A stretch of DNA of 64,000 nucleotides, taken from Talinum fruticosum. Lineage: Eukaryota; Streptophyta; Magnoliopsida; Caryophyllales; Talinaceae. The stretch spans positions 3,224,001-3,288,000 of the forward strand of contig JAITYX010000041.1 in the NCBI GenBank assembly GCA_021018815.1. The letters are read 5' to 3'. Positions 12,160 through 24,460 of the stretch are shown here, in pieces (position 1 is the stretch's first letter; each line of letters starts with the position of its first letter). The notes beneath the pieces are model-generated. The model searched no databases. It had not been told where the DNA came from and worked only from the letters and a program-made list of their open reading frames with translations. A program made the translations under genes and the position numbers.

Positions 12160-15100
12160 ATAGCATGGTCAAACTTACCGTAACTAATTACCCCTATTGG
12201 AAGTCCATGATGGAATACCAATTAATTTGAAAAAACCTTTTGAGCCTATTCTCAATGAGGATGTGCCAGCAGGAAAAGATGTAAAAGATTGGACAATGTT
12301 ACACCACAAGGCTGTTGCAACAATTGGAAAATACATCGACCGAAGCTTGTTCGAGCATGTGTCAACTTTTGACAAGTGCATTCAAGCTTTGGACTCACCT
12401 TGAATTGTTGATTCAAAAGAAAACTCCATGCAACAAAGCTCACTTTGTGAGACGGTTGGTAAAGTTGGAGTACAAGGACAACCAAAATTTGATTGAGCAC
12501 TTGAACACATTCAGGGGCTCATAAATTAGTTGTCAAAGGTCGAGATGAAATTGGAGACGAATTAGAGGCATTACTACTTCTTAGTTCACTTCGCGAGAGC
12601 TAGGATACGTTGATGGTTATAATAAGTAACTCTGCTCTAAAAGGTAAATTAACGATAGATGTCATCACGGATAGTCTCCTAAATGAAGAAGCCAAGAGAA
12701 AAGAAAGAGGCATTTCGGCATAAACTGAAGCTTATGTTGCTGAGAGTCGTGGTAGAAGTGATAACTACAAAAGAAACAATGGACATGGAAAGTCTAGGGG
12801 AGATCAAAATCTCGCTCCAAATTTGTTTGCTACTATTGTAGCAAGCGGGGCCAATAGAAATCTGAGTGTCGATTCTCAAGAAAGATTAGAAAGTTGGAAA
12901 ATTTAACCGGATCGGATCGAACATAATAGAGAAGAGAAAAGCATTAATGCCCTTGCAACCAAAGATGAAAAGGAGGTGTTCCTAATTGAAGCAGAAAATT
13001 ATATTAATCTGGTCATTAATGATTATTCATGAATTATTGACTCGGGTGCCTCCTTCCATGTCACTCCACATGGAAATTTTTCTCATCTTACCAAAATAGT
13101 GATTTTGGTATTGTCAAGATAGGAAACCAATTTTGAAGTAAAAATGTTGGCATAAGTGATGTCACCTTGATGATTGACACTAGATGTAAACTTGTGCTAA
13201 AAGATGTGAGGTATGTTCGAGATATACGCCTCAATCTTATTTCGATTGGGAAAACTTGATGATGTCGGTTTGTTCAACCACTTCGATGATGGAAGATGGA
13301 AGGTCACTGCTCATTGTATGTTATGCAAGGAAAGGTGTGTCAAGGGGAAGTTAATGTTGTACATGACAACTCAAATTTAGAGTTGTGGCACAAGAAGCTC
13401 GGACACATGATTGAGAAGGGATTGCAAATCCTCACTAACAAGGAGTGGATTCCCAGCTTAAAAGGCGATGCTTATTGTTTGGTTGGAAAACAACATAGAG
13501 TGACATTTCAAAAAATGTCGGACCCAAAAGAAAAAGCATATTCTTGAGTTGATGAATAGTGATGTATGTTCCATGACTGAAAAGCCACATGGTGGTGCAT
13601 TGTACTTTGTTACTTTATTGATGACCATTCAAGAAAAGTTTGGATCTCTCTACTGAAATCAAAAGATCAAGAATTTGAAGCATTTAAGGAGTTCCATGCT
13701 AAGGTGGAAAGAGAGACTCTTCAAAAATTGAAGTGCATTTGAGCTAACAATGGTGGAGAGTATTGTGGTCCTTTTTAAGTATATTTTAAGATGTAGAGAA
13801 TCGGACTCGAGAAGATGCCACCAAAAGCACCACGGTTAAATGGTCTAATGGAGAGAATGAAACGGACCATCGAAGAAAGAGTTTGATGTATTCTTTCCCA
13901 TGCGGAACTCCCTACGTCATTTGGGGAGAAGTTGTGAAGTTCGTAGTTGCCATTATCAACCTTTCATCGTCATTTCCTTTGGATGGAGATATCTAGAGGA
14001 AGTTTGGTGGGTAAGAAGGTGTCCTATAACCACTTGAAAATGTTACGTTGTCGTGCATTTGTCCATGTTCCTAAGGACAAGAGTGTCCAACTTGATTTGA
14101 AGACGAATGAATGCATTAAACTCGGATCATCGAGAGATGATTTTGGCTATCGTCTTTGGGGTCCTATGAACAGAAGAATTGTGAGAAGTTGAGATGTTGT
14201 GTTCTTTGAGGATTAGACAATTGAAGATGTCAAATATGGAAGCCCAAAATCCAAGGTCATTGGAAATTGTGATCCAGATTCGTTCCTTGTGGTTTATGAC
14301 AATTCAAGAGAGGACGCAATTAGCAATAATTAAGCTAGCACAAATGTAGATCATATCCCTACCTCTAATGATTATCAAGGAGAAGATTTAGATTCATCTA
14401 ACTCAGAATCGTTGCATGAGAATGCCATAAGAGTTTCAATTAAGTCGATCCACTAGAGAAAGACAACCATCCAAAAATATAACCCAAACAAGTATGTAGC
14501 TCTTGTAAATGAAGGGGAGCCTCAAAGTTATGAAGAAGCCATGGCAAACAATTATACAACCAAATGATTAAAAGTCATGCAAGAAAAATGCGATCCTTAC
14601 ATGAGAATCATACTTATGAACTTATGGAGCTACCCAAAGGAAGAAAAACCTTGAAAAACAAATGGGTTTATAGGCTCAAGCTGAAGAAAATAACCCAAGA
14701 CCAAGGTACAAAGCCCAACTGGTAGTAAACAGGTCCAGATCGGAAGAAAGGAATTAGATTTCGAAGAAATATTTTCTCCAATCGTAAAGATGTCACCCAT
14801 CCAAGTCATTCTTAGTCTAGTTGCGTGGAAAAGAAATATTTTTTCGAAGAAATCTACATGGAGCAACCTGAAAGGTTTGAAGTTATAGGAAAAGAAAAAT
14901 TGGTGTGCCAACTCAAAAGGAGTCTTTATGGCCTAAACAGGTGCCGAGACATTGATACAAAAAGTTTGACTCTTTCATGGCCGAGCATGATTTCAAGAAG
15001 ACATATCATTGTGTCTTTGTAAAGAAATATTCCAGTGGTGATTTAATTATTTTGCTTCTCTACATCAATGACACGTTAATTGTTGGGCATGACTCAAAGA

Positions 15101-15715
15101 AAATTGTTGCCCTGAAAAAGGCATTGAGCAAGTCGATTTCTATGAAAGATTTGGGATCAACGAAGCAAATCCTTAGGATGAAAATAACTTGAGCTCGATC
15201 GAACAAGTATGTTGAAAAATTGTTGGAAAGATTTAACATGTACAAGGCCAAGTCCGTTAGCACACTGTTTGCCGGACATTTCAAGCTAACAACGTAACAA
15301 AGTCCGACAAGTGAGAAAGAAAAGCATGAGATGAAAAATTTCTCGTAGTCATAACCTTTTGACAATCTTATATATGCCATGATATGTGCCAGACCCGATA
15401 TTGCCTACATTGTGGGTGTAGTAAGTTAGTTCTTAACCAACTCAGGAAAAGAACACTAGTTAGCACTAAAATGGATATTACGATATCTCGGGCGATAACT
15501 AAAAAGTGTTTATGCTTTGGAAAAGGAAAACCCATGTTAGAGGGGTACAGGGATGTTGTATGGTTGGTGACATCGATTCAAAAAATCAACATCGGGTTAT
15601 CTCGACAACTTTACTTGGGGAGCTATTTCTTGGCGAGTCAAGCTCTAAAAATGTGTAGTTCTATCAACCACCGAGGCCAAGTATATTGCAACCACTGAAG
15701 CGTGCAAGTAAATTT
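12160..15715 (+). pseudogene. gag-pol remnant of the copia element
   Basis: Gag begins near 12160 with SMVKLTVTNYPYWKSMMEYQ, the usual opening of copia capsids. A CCHC knuckle remnant is near 12830. The protease core DSGASFHVT is near 13040. The GAG-pre-integrase motif LWHKKLGHM is near 13385. Integrase fragments lie at about 13550-14220. RT follows, with the catalytic YVDD changed to YIND (LLLYINDTLIVGHDSKK near 15060). A copia-type RNase H remnant is at about 15640-15850. Stops and frameshifts occur throughout, and both the RT active site and the frames are lost. Confidence 0.88.
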
Positions 15716-16018
15716 TATAGATGAAAGTTTTCTTACTCGAATTAGGTCATGAGCAAGAAAAATATGTGCTACGATATGATAACCAAAGTGTTATACATCT
15801 AGCCAAAAACTCCATTTTTCACTCCCGTTCAAAACATATTAATGTTCATTACCATTGAATTCAGGAGGTATTGGAAGATAAACTCCTATAACTTAAGAAA
15901 GTCTATCACAAAAAAATTGGTCCCACATGATGACCAAAGTAATATTGAACAAGAAGTTCAACAAGCTGTTGCAGACGTGTCGGTGTGGTGCCCCTAAATT
16001 AAGTCGGGAAGGGGAGAT

Positions 16019-16652
16019 TTTTGGGTTCCCTCACTAATTGGTAAGACCCATATCATGTGAATACAAAACAAAAAAATAGTTTGAACCAAAGTAATAGGTG
16101 CATTGATCAGAAATTTGAAGAAAATGTGTCAAGGAGCATTTATTCATATCTCGCACTCTTTTTCACAAAGTTAATGTTTGAGATAAAAAAGTTCAAGTTG
16201 CCAAGTAAATTTTCCTAGACTATACTTACCATACAATGGTGTAATTGAAATCAGTTCAATTACTCCAAGTCCTCTTTTCACTTTATATATTGGAGGTTTG
16301 GGGGAGTTGCAGCAAGTAAGTAAGCAAGCAAGAAACCTAAGTGAGATAAACACTAAACAGTTAGTATACCACCAAAAATAATTGACGGAGTTCCACCAAA
16401 ATTGGGTGAGATTATTTTTGCACTTCATCCTGAGTAGGTGAAGTATTAAGTGTATATTCTCTAATTTATTTAGATGAGATAATATTGTAATCCTACTATT
16501 CAAATAGTTGAGGTATACTTTTTCGAATCTGCGGTCCCGTGGTTTTTCCCTTCGTCTTGGAAGGGCTTCCACGTAAAAAATTTGTGTGTCTCTATCTATT
16601 ATATTTTCATAATTGTATTGTCCATCTTAATTATACAAAGTTTTTGCTATAC
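16019..16652 (+). repeat. 3' LTR of the copia element, part 1
   Basis: Collinear with the 5' LTR but its first two bases are TT instead of TG. It is interrupted after CTATACCAA by the CACTA element and continues at 21566-21586. Confidence 0.85.
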
Positions 16653-17139
16653 CAACACTACTACAGGATCCACTTTTAACTACGAGTTAAAAACAATATT
16701 TAACTATGGTTAAGCGGCGTCGTGTATGTGACCATCGTTGTATGTAGCTTCTTTTACTACGGTTCAAAACCGTAGTTAAAGATAACTTATGACAATGTCG
16801 TTATATTACAACCGTCGTCATATGTTCTGCACGAAATGCCAAAAATTGTTTAGGCGGGGCATATGACAACGGTTCTAATGTAAGAACCGTCATCATAGGT
16901 CTAAAATTTTTTATAGTTTTTTTTTCCCGTACCCCTTGTACAAAATACAATACAAAATACATCACAACTTACACAACAACAACCAACAACTGCAATTTTC
17001 CAATATATACAAAAATTTCTCACTTATTACAACCACAATAAGTTCCATTGAACAAGTTCGAGAACACAATTCCATAATTTTCATAATAAGTTCCACCAAT
17101 GAATATATTACACCGATGTGAAATTATAATACAAAGAGT

Positions 17140-17425
17140 AATTTTTCAGCATTTATGAGAAAAAGTTCATATCTATTTACCCAAAAGTGATACTTTTGTA
17201 GTAGATTTAGTTATGTCATTGTTTTTATGACGATATTGCTTGCTTGGAGTTGTTGCATAGGTAGCCTGGACAACATATATATATCATATTTGCAATCCGT
17301 GCTACCTCCGCACGAACTCCAAGCAAGCAATGTAGTCATAAAGACAAGCACGTAACTCAATCTACTAAAAACCATTACTTTGGGGATAAAATAGAGCTAA
17401 ACCTTTTGGCATAAATTTTAAATCA
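17140..17425. repeat. Long hairpin (pre-miRNA-like foldback) inside the CACTA element
   Basis: Arms at about 17140-17277 and 17298-17425 are inverted copies, best matched around GCTTGCTTGGAGTT (left) and AACTCCAAGCAAGC (right), with a short AT loop. The best-paired ~55 bp flank a ~25-nt loop. A third, single-arm copy (CGCTTGGAGTTCGTGCGAGG) lies at about 17550-17570. No known miRNA sequence was recognised. Confidence 0.65.
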
Positions 17426-18229
17426 TTTACATGTACTAGAAAGTTTCAAGACGTAAATTTTATGGATTCACAAACAAAGGAAGATGTGAATCCCATGCAC
17501 GGAATGAAGAAACTCAATGAGCTCATTACTCCTTCTCTTATGTTGTTCTCGCTTGGAGTTCGTGCGAGGGTAGACTGGACAATCTCACTTCTTCTTAGGG
17601 AGGTTCCTTTTCTTCTCCTTAGAGAGGTTCCTCCCATTCTCCTTCGGAACGGAGAAAAACGAGAGAAAAGGCCCTCCACCGGTTCACTGCTCTCCAGGGG
17701 ATGGGGGACCAAACGATGAGCCCATGCTTGAAGTGGCACCTCCGCCCACCATGTCACTTGCTGATGAGTGCGAATTCCTTGCCTGGATTTCTACAAGATG
17801 GTTAAAAGTGGCACTCTACCTAGGCTTCAAGGAGATCCTAGTCAAAAGTCAACAAATCTTGTTTGAGAATATGAGCTTTGTCAATGTCTACAAAATCCAG
17901 CTCCATGGCATCATCAATCGAAGGTTGTAGAATGTCTTCGCAATGAAGGATGGGCAGCAATTAGCAACAACAACTTGCTCGGCATGGTCCCTATTGAAGT
18001 GTGGGCATAATTTCTCGTAACCAGCAGGAAGTGCTCTATAACTCATTTTCACTATGATCAAATGAGAGAGTTAAATCAAAGAATTATTCTTACCAACTCC
18101 CTCAATAAAACCTCTACCCATCTTCCTAGCAGGAAGTCCTCTCGTTACTTAGTATATATTCCTAACACGTAACATTGTTATAACTTGTTATTTTTTATAA
18201 TGGTTAAATTTCTCTTTTTTAAAATAAAG
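17426..18229. other. CACTA interior without recognisable gene
   Basis: Contains an 85-codon ORF at 17462-17719 with a duplicated LLLREVP stretch and the single-arm copy of the foldback. No family match is evident. It may be captured host DNA, but nothing identifies it. Confidence 0.35.
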
Positions 18230-18244
18230 AAAAGTATGTATATA

Positions 18245-18885
18245 TAATATATGATTTCCTTTTTGCTTCCAATTTTGATGTATTATACATTTATCATAAA
18301 TTAGACATGAATTTTTTTTTTTTGAAATTTTGCATAATGTATAAGACAATTAAATATGAATACAATATTGAGGTCTTCCCTTTAATTTTCTTTAACCACC
18401 CAAGACATAACGGGAATCGGAATTTCCTTGTTGTGATTAACAATGAGCTTGGATTTACAAGATAAAAAAATGGAGTGTACATGCAACATAGGCCGATCCA
18501 CCAAAAAGGTAGCAGGGGTAGAGGAGTCAAATGGAAACAAAAGGTGCTAAATAATAGTGAATTATTACTAGTTTTCTTATTGTTTATCACATTTGTTTCC
18601 ATTTGACTTCTGCCCTTCTTCGTAAATCGGCCTGTGTTACATGTACACTCCATGTTTTGTCTTGTAAACCCAACATCATTGTTAATCACAACAAAAGAAT
18701 TTCGGTGCCCGTTATGTCTTGGGTCATTAAAGCAAACTAAATTGATGGCCTAAACATTTTATTCATATTTCATTATTATCTTATGTATTACGTAAATTTC
18801 AAAAAAATCGTGTACTCTAGTTTACGATCATGTATAATACAACAAACTTGCACCCAAAAAGGAAACCGGAAATATAGCTAATTGG
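18245..18885. repeat. Foldback unit 1 (~310-bp arms)
   Basis: The left arm starts at TTTCCTTTTTGCTTCC and TGTATTATACAT. The right arm ends GTATAATACAACA...AAAAAGGAAAC in inverted order. The centre is near 18565 with a loop of about 20 nt. Shared landmarks within both arms include CAAGACATAACGGG (inverted: CCCGTTATGTCTTG) and the GTTGTGATTAACAATGA word. A ~170-bp non-palindromic tail follows (to about 19050). Confidence 0.8.
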
Positions 18886-19056
18886 ATAAATTAGTTCATC
18901 TCCAATATCAACTAATCAAAATAAATAAATTGGATAACAAATTTATCTTTATGACAAGTATTTGGGGAGATCCCTATATCCAAATACCTTTCCAATTTTT
19001 TACATTTTTACATTTATATTTTCTCATTTTTGATCCTTAAACCCTAAATACATACA

Positions 19057-19092
<36 letters not shown>

Positions 19093-19099
19093 TATATAA

Positions 19100-19548
19100 T
19101 ATATTATATATAATTTCCTTTTGCTTCCAATTTTGATGTATTATACATTATCATAAACTAGACAGATTAATATGAATGAAATGGTTCGGTCATCTTTTTA
19201 ATTCACTTTAACGACCCCAACACATAACTACAAACGGAGTTCCGATAACCCTTGTTGTATTTAACAATGAGATTGGGTTCACAATGCAAGACATAGAGTC
19301 TATGTGCACTATGGTTCACGTACACACGAAACGAAAAATGGATAAAGGCTTTCTAGGAGAAAAAGGTGGTAAACAATCACAAAACTAGTAATAATTCCCT
19401 ATTGTTTATCACTTTTTTTTCCAATAAAGCCTTTACCCATTTTCTGTATCTTCGTGGACCGACCCACGCTATACATAGACTTATATCCAAATACCTTTCT
19501 AATTTTTTACATTTTCACATTTATATTTTCTCTCTTTTCATCCTTAAA

Positions 19549-19550
<2 letters not shown>
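19100..19550. repeat. Foldback unit 2, right arm truncated
   Basis: The left arm is collinear with unit 1 (TTTCCTTTTGCTTCC... near 19116). The centre is near 19393. The right arm is cut at about 19475, where the 170-bp tail sequence (ATATCCAAATACCTTTCTAA) begins. Confidence 0.75.

Positions 19551-19640
<90 letters not shown>
19548..19640. repeat. (AT)n microsatellite
   Basis: About 90 bp of uninterrupted TA dinucleotides between foldback units 2 and 3. Confidence 0.97.
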
Positions 19641-19642
<2 letters not shown>

Positions 19643-19719
19643 GCACAACTCTTTCCCTCTATTCATTGTGTAAGAGAATTGTTTACGTATATATTATATT
19701 AATAATATTATATATATAC

Positions 19720-20510
19720 ATGGTTTCCCTTTTGCTTCCAATTTTGATGTATTATACATTTATCATAAAGTAGACATGATTTTTTTAAAGTTTACATAAC
19801 TCATAAGAAAATAATGAAATTATGAATGAAGTGTTGAGGTCACCCTTTTAATTTCCTTTAACGACAAGACATAACGAGGAACCGAAATTATGTTGTTGTG
19901 ATTAACAATGAAGTTGGTTTTACAAGACAAAACATAGAGTATACATGCAACATAGGTCGATCAACAAATAAGGATAGAAGGATCGAGGTGTCAAATAAAA
20001 ACAAAAGGTCATAAACAATAGTAATTGTTTATCATATTTTGTTTCCATTTTACTCCTCGACCTTCTATCCTTCTTTGTGGATCGACTTATGTTGCATGTA
20101 GTCTTCATGTTTTATCTTGTAAAACCGACCTCATTGTTAATCACAACAAGGGAGTTATGGTTCTTGTTATGTCTTCGATCGTTAAAGCAAACTAAATGGA
20201 TGGCCTCATCATTTCGTTCATATTTCATTATTGTCTTATGGATTACATAAACTTCAAACAAATCATGACCTCTACTTTACGATTATGTATAATACAACAA
20301 ACTTGCAACCAAAAAGGAAATCGGAAATTTAAATAATTGGATAAATTAGTCTACCCCCAATTTCAACTCATGAAAATAAATAAATTTATAACAAATTTAT
20401 CTTTATGATAAGTATTTGGGGAGATCCCTATATCCAAATACCTTTCTAATTTTTTGACATTTTCACATTTATATTTTCTCCCTATTGATCCTTATATAAC
20501 CACAAATTTT
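19720..20510. repeat. Foldback unit 3 with tail
   Basis: Arms at about 19720-20020 and 20033-20330, centre near 20027. The tail (ATATCCAAATACCTTTCTAA...) is repeated as in units 1 and 2. The three units form a degenerate tandem array of hairpins. Confidence 0.8.
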
Positions 20511-21591
20511 TCTATTTCTTGAAACCCTAAACCATAAATATTTTTATTTCTCTAAACTCTAACCATATTTGGATACCAATTTCGATAATTGGATAAATGA
20601 GTTCACCCCAACATCACCTCATCAAAATAAATAAATTTGGATGCAAATTTTTCTTTATGAGAAGGTTTTCGGGATGACTCTATATCCAAATTATCTTTCT
20701 ATTTCTCTAAAATTCTAAACAAATTTGGATGCACTCTTTCGTTCTACCATCCTTAACTATCATATTTCGCTTTAATTACCACAAATTCTAAACTCCTAAA
20801 CCCATTTATCAAAATTTCAAACATTTCACGAATTTCCAACTTAATAAACTAAAAAATTGTTACCTACATTCTCAATATTCAACATTTCAACAAAAATTCA
20901 ACATTTCAACGATCTCAAACATTAACCACATTCTCAACATTCACATAATTACCGCAAATACATTCAACATTTAACTATAATACATTTTGTAAATAAGTTA
21001 AAGTGAAAAATAAGAGAGGATAGCGATTCATACCTAAGAACCGACAACAACGAGGGTGAGGAGAGGCTCTACAGCGAGAATTAGTTTGAGGAGATCTACA
21101 CTTAAAAGAGACGAGAGGAAACTATTAAGAAATGAAAGATTAAGAGAGAGGAGATCTAAATGGCGAGGGTGAGGAGAGACTTACCAATTCAAGTCGACCA
21201 GCGAGGAAGTTATGAATTCTAAATCCGAGAGGTATATGGAGGAGAGAAGACTGTAGAAAGCGATAAGACCGAGAGTAAATGTAAGTCGGCGTTGAAACAA
21301 CAGGTGTGTTCTCGCGTTTTTAACTCGACATTGATGACGGTTCTTTCATAGAACCGTCGTCATATGTGACATTTCACAGCGGTTACGTTAAAGAACCGTC
21401 GTTAAATGTTTCAACAATACATATGACGGCGGTTCATATGAAAGAAGCGTCGTCATATGTGTTAGACAATGCCTACTATTTACAAAAATGTCACAGGTCC
21501 GGTTTTCATGACGGTTTGTCATTTTAAGCGTAGTTAAAGACCCGTTGTTGATTCCTATAGTAGTGCAACCTAGCCCTTTCTCAACCGAAAT

Positions 21592-23600
21592 GGATCAAGA
21601 TTTAAAATTTGAGGACTCTACATCGTCGGGCCATTAGAAAGAGTGAAGAAACCTAAAGGGGCCATTGTGGGGGTGATCAAAAGAAGGGAGTGAGGCAAGG
21701 TAGGGGGTACGGGCAATAATTAAATGTATCTTATATCTCCCCAAGTTTGGATGTATTTTAACATTTGTACGAATTAAACATAAAATAAGAAATTGGCATT
21801 TCAATGTGACTTCCCAAAGAACAACTACTTAAATAGTTGACATTTCAATGTGACTTCCCCAATTACACACTCGCGCCACTGGTAAATATTTAACCACTGT
21901 CACTTATTAGATATATTAAATTCGGACAACTCGACCCATGATTATAATCATTATTTGTAATCATTGGAGATTTTTTTTTAATGGATACAGGTATCTTAGA
22001 ACGTATTTTTAAAATATTGACAATTTACTATCCGAATAATAAAAACATTTTTCTAGCTCTCGTAAATAACAAAGTAATACCCTAAGATAGGGTTTTCTTA
22101 ACAATTTACTACTATCTTTTTGAATTTCGTGCTAGCAAAATGTTATAAAAAAAAAAGGATTTTTGGACGTTAATAATACGAATGCAGGGTATTAGCCAAA
22201 AATAATATAAATTTTTTTCTTGGCTGTGAAGCAGAACAAACTTTGACATCATTTTTCAATCTCAAAACACCATTGAGTTTTATGGGTAGAGACTCGTCGA
22301 GGAACCTGACATGGCAAGTGAACTTGACAAGACTACTACGGAATCATGCAAATTCTTAAAATGCTCATAGGAGCATCTACTCTCAAGAGACGAGAGAAAG
22401 AGATTAAACTCACAAAACCTACTCTTATTTTCCCATTCGTCCAACTATCTATTGACATATGACAAGGAGCGAGATACTCTCAAGTGCATATAAGACGTTC
22501 TAGCGGAAAATGTTTGATTTTGAATTTATGAGGTTTAGTCCTAGCTAAGAAAGGTTTTTTAAAAACAAAAAATTTGAATCAAAAATCTTACTTGCCTCGG
22601 ATTAATGAGCTTTATTAAATGCAATTAACATCCCTCCCTTTCCATGTAAAGATCTTATCGCTTATTCATAAATTTTCCCATTTAGTAGGCTCAAGTGATT
22701 ATTTTGGGGCAGATTTGAACTTTTTTTTTTTTATTTCGACTTGGACTTTCTTTTTTTTTGACATCAGCTTGGACTATTACAACATCAACAACCAGAAATG
22801 CCTTCGATAAATTGTAGATGTCACTCGGCAGAGAAAATCCCCACAATCGCCAGTTATCAATGGTTACGGAGAACCACTGTTGAGCTGTAATTCACAAAAG
22901 GGATAGTTAAAAAAAGACAAATACAAGAGAAAATTGCTCTTTCTACTCTGTCACTCAGCTGCACAACACACGAATGCAATGACGAGACAGAGGATGATAG
23001 CATGAGGTCAGACACCTTTGCAAATTGATTGTTTTACGAACTGGAAAATTGAAACAGCTGGTGACGGGTTAAATAAAAAGGAGAGACAAAATTGGGTTAC
23101 CATTACGGGTCTGGTTTTTTCATCATGCCCAACTACATAGGCTACAACTTCAGATAACTTCCTAGAGAATTCATCCGCTATTAAGTTTTCTGCATCGTTA
23201 TTTAGTTTTTGAAATTAAGAACGTAGTAAAACAGAAAATGAAATAAAGGGATGATAATCATCGAAAAAAGGGATTTAAATGGGGTTTTCTGCTTGTCCGA
23301 TTTGGATTAATGTGGTTGAATTTCAAAGATGACAAAGGGAAAAAGAAACCCAGAGCCGACAACATCAGTTGGGAGGAGAGAGAAAGGGGATTGTTTTTTG
23401 AGAATGTCAAGAACGACATCAACTTTGGTTTTCTCTCTCCTCTCCTGCAGGTCCTTGATCATCCCTATTTAATTAAGACCTGCAAATTAATGTAACCTTT
23501 GAATTAGGATTAGCTAAACCACACAAAATTAACTCTTGTTTTCTCTCTCTCTCTCCCTCAAATGAAGGACACACGGAAGTTGATTATTCTCCATCCTTCC
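21592..23600. other. Intergenic AT-rich DNA, no gene seen
   Basis: The first ~130 bp (to about 21715) are similar to 35225-35345 (shared words AAAGAGTGAAGA, GGGGTGATCAAAA, GGGAGTGAGGCAAGG), marking an old dispersed repeat. The remainder shows only short domain-free ORFs. Confidence 0.5.
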
Positions 23601-23639
23601 TTCCACAAGCACGGAAGCTGATTGTTCTCTATCCTCCCT

Positions 23640-23888
23640 ATCTCTCCACCTCGTCTCCCATGCCCTCCTCCAGTACGCCACACCTCCTCAAAATCCACCC
23701 TCAAAATGACCCTGCCGAGCTCTCCGTCATGGTCTCCGCCCTCCGCCGCTACTCCTTGCCATGCATTTTCCTTGTCTTGGGCCTCACCCACAAAACCCTT
23801 CTCTAGCAGACTCTGAATCACGTCGGTCGCACGGCGTTCCTTGACGAGAACAAATACGAGCAGAACTTCACCAGATTCGAAGGCTAGG
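23640..23888 (+). pseudogene. DUF579 (IRX15/GXM family) gene fragment, broken
   Basis: In two frames the + strand reads HALLQYATPPQ, then PAELSVMVSALRRYSLPC, FLVLGLTHKTLL, stop, QTLNHVGRTAFLDENKY. This order and wording match the N-terminal half of the plant DUF579 domain (xylan-related IRX15/IRX15-L and glucuronoxylan methyltransferases), where the motif reads LxFGLxHxxLLWxSLNHxGRTxFLDEN. A frameshift lies near 23705, the conserved Trp is a TAG stop (about 23805), and a second stop follows near 23886. No homologous continuation is seen. Family assignment is from memory of the domain pattern and needs a protein search. Confidence 0.65.
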
Positions 23889-24177
23889 ACGTTGCCCAGT
23901 TCATAACCTTCTCTTTGGCCTACAATTTCTTCTTTCTCTTACACCCGTTGTTCTTAGCTCCCAGTTTTCACAAACCCTAATTTCAAACATTCATTCAAAC
24001 CTCATTAATTCAAGGATACAAAGAGAGAAAGAGAGAAAAAAATAAATTACATTTAAATTGCCTGGGATAAATTTGATCTTCACGGCCATAGATACGAAGA
24101 GAGAAAGAGTCATGGAGATGTTTACAGAAAAGATATTAAGACACAATAATTTGAAGGGAGAGGGAGGTTAATTAACC
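23889..24177. other. Intergenic, nothing recognised
   Basis: AT-rich flank between the DUF579 fragment and the hAT-type element; no ORF of note. Confidence 0.5.
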
Positions 24178-24183
24178 TCATAT

Positions 24184-24362
24184 TTAGGGAAAAATCGGTT
24201 TGGACCCAGACCCAGTTTGGATCCGGCGGGTCTAGTTCCGAACCCGGTTAAACCGGGTTTGAGATCGGGTTGAATATTCAGGACCTAGTTAGAATCGGGT
24301 TCGGGACAGGGTAGTGAATATTTGGACCCGGACCCGGACTCATTATCCGAGTGCTCGGTTTA

Positions 24363-24460
<98 letters not shown>

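Larger units (their letters stand above)
16656..21565. mobile_element. Non-autonomous CACTA (En/Spm-type) DNA transposon, 4.9 kb
   Basis: The left end CACTACTACAGGATC and the right end (reverse complement CACTACTATAGGAATC) are matched CACTA termini. The target duplication is CAA (16653-16655, 21566-21568), and removing the element restores copia LTR sequence (compare ACTATACTAACCTCGCC at 12063). Subterminal regions (about 16680-16900 and 21330-21540) carry many direct and inverted copies of motifs such as GAACCGTCGTCATATG, typical of transposase-binding arrays. No transposase domain is visible inside, so mobility would depend on a partner in trans. The interior is mostly foldback repeats. Confidence 0.92.
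11067..21586 (+). mobile_element. Ty1/copia LTR retrotransposon, with nested LINE and CACTA insertions
   Basis: LTRs lie at 11067-12090 and 16019-21586, the latter interrupted by the CACTA element. The 5' LTR starts TGTTGGG and ends CCCAACG; the 3' LTR ends CTCAACC, so the family's inverted ends are TGTTGGG...CCCAACA. The target duplication is GAAAT (11062-11066, 21587-21591). The tRNA-Met-type primer site starts at 12092 and a purine tract (GGGAAGGGGAGA) precedes 16019. Internal order is gag, protease, integrase, RT, RNase H (copia order), all heavily stopped. Without its insertions the element would be about 5.3 kb. Confidence 0.9.

Noticed and set aside
19366..19773. 135-codon ORF with long YIYIYI stretch
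   Set aside because: It is the translation of the (AT)n microsatellite inside the CACTA element.
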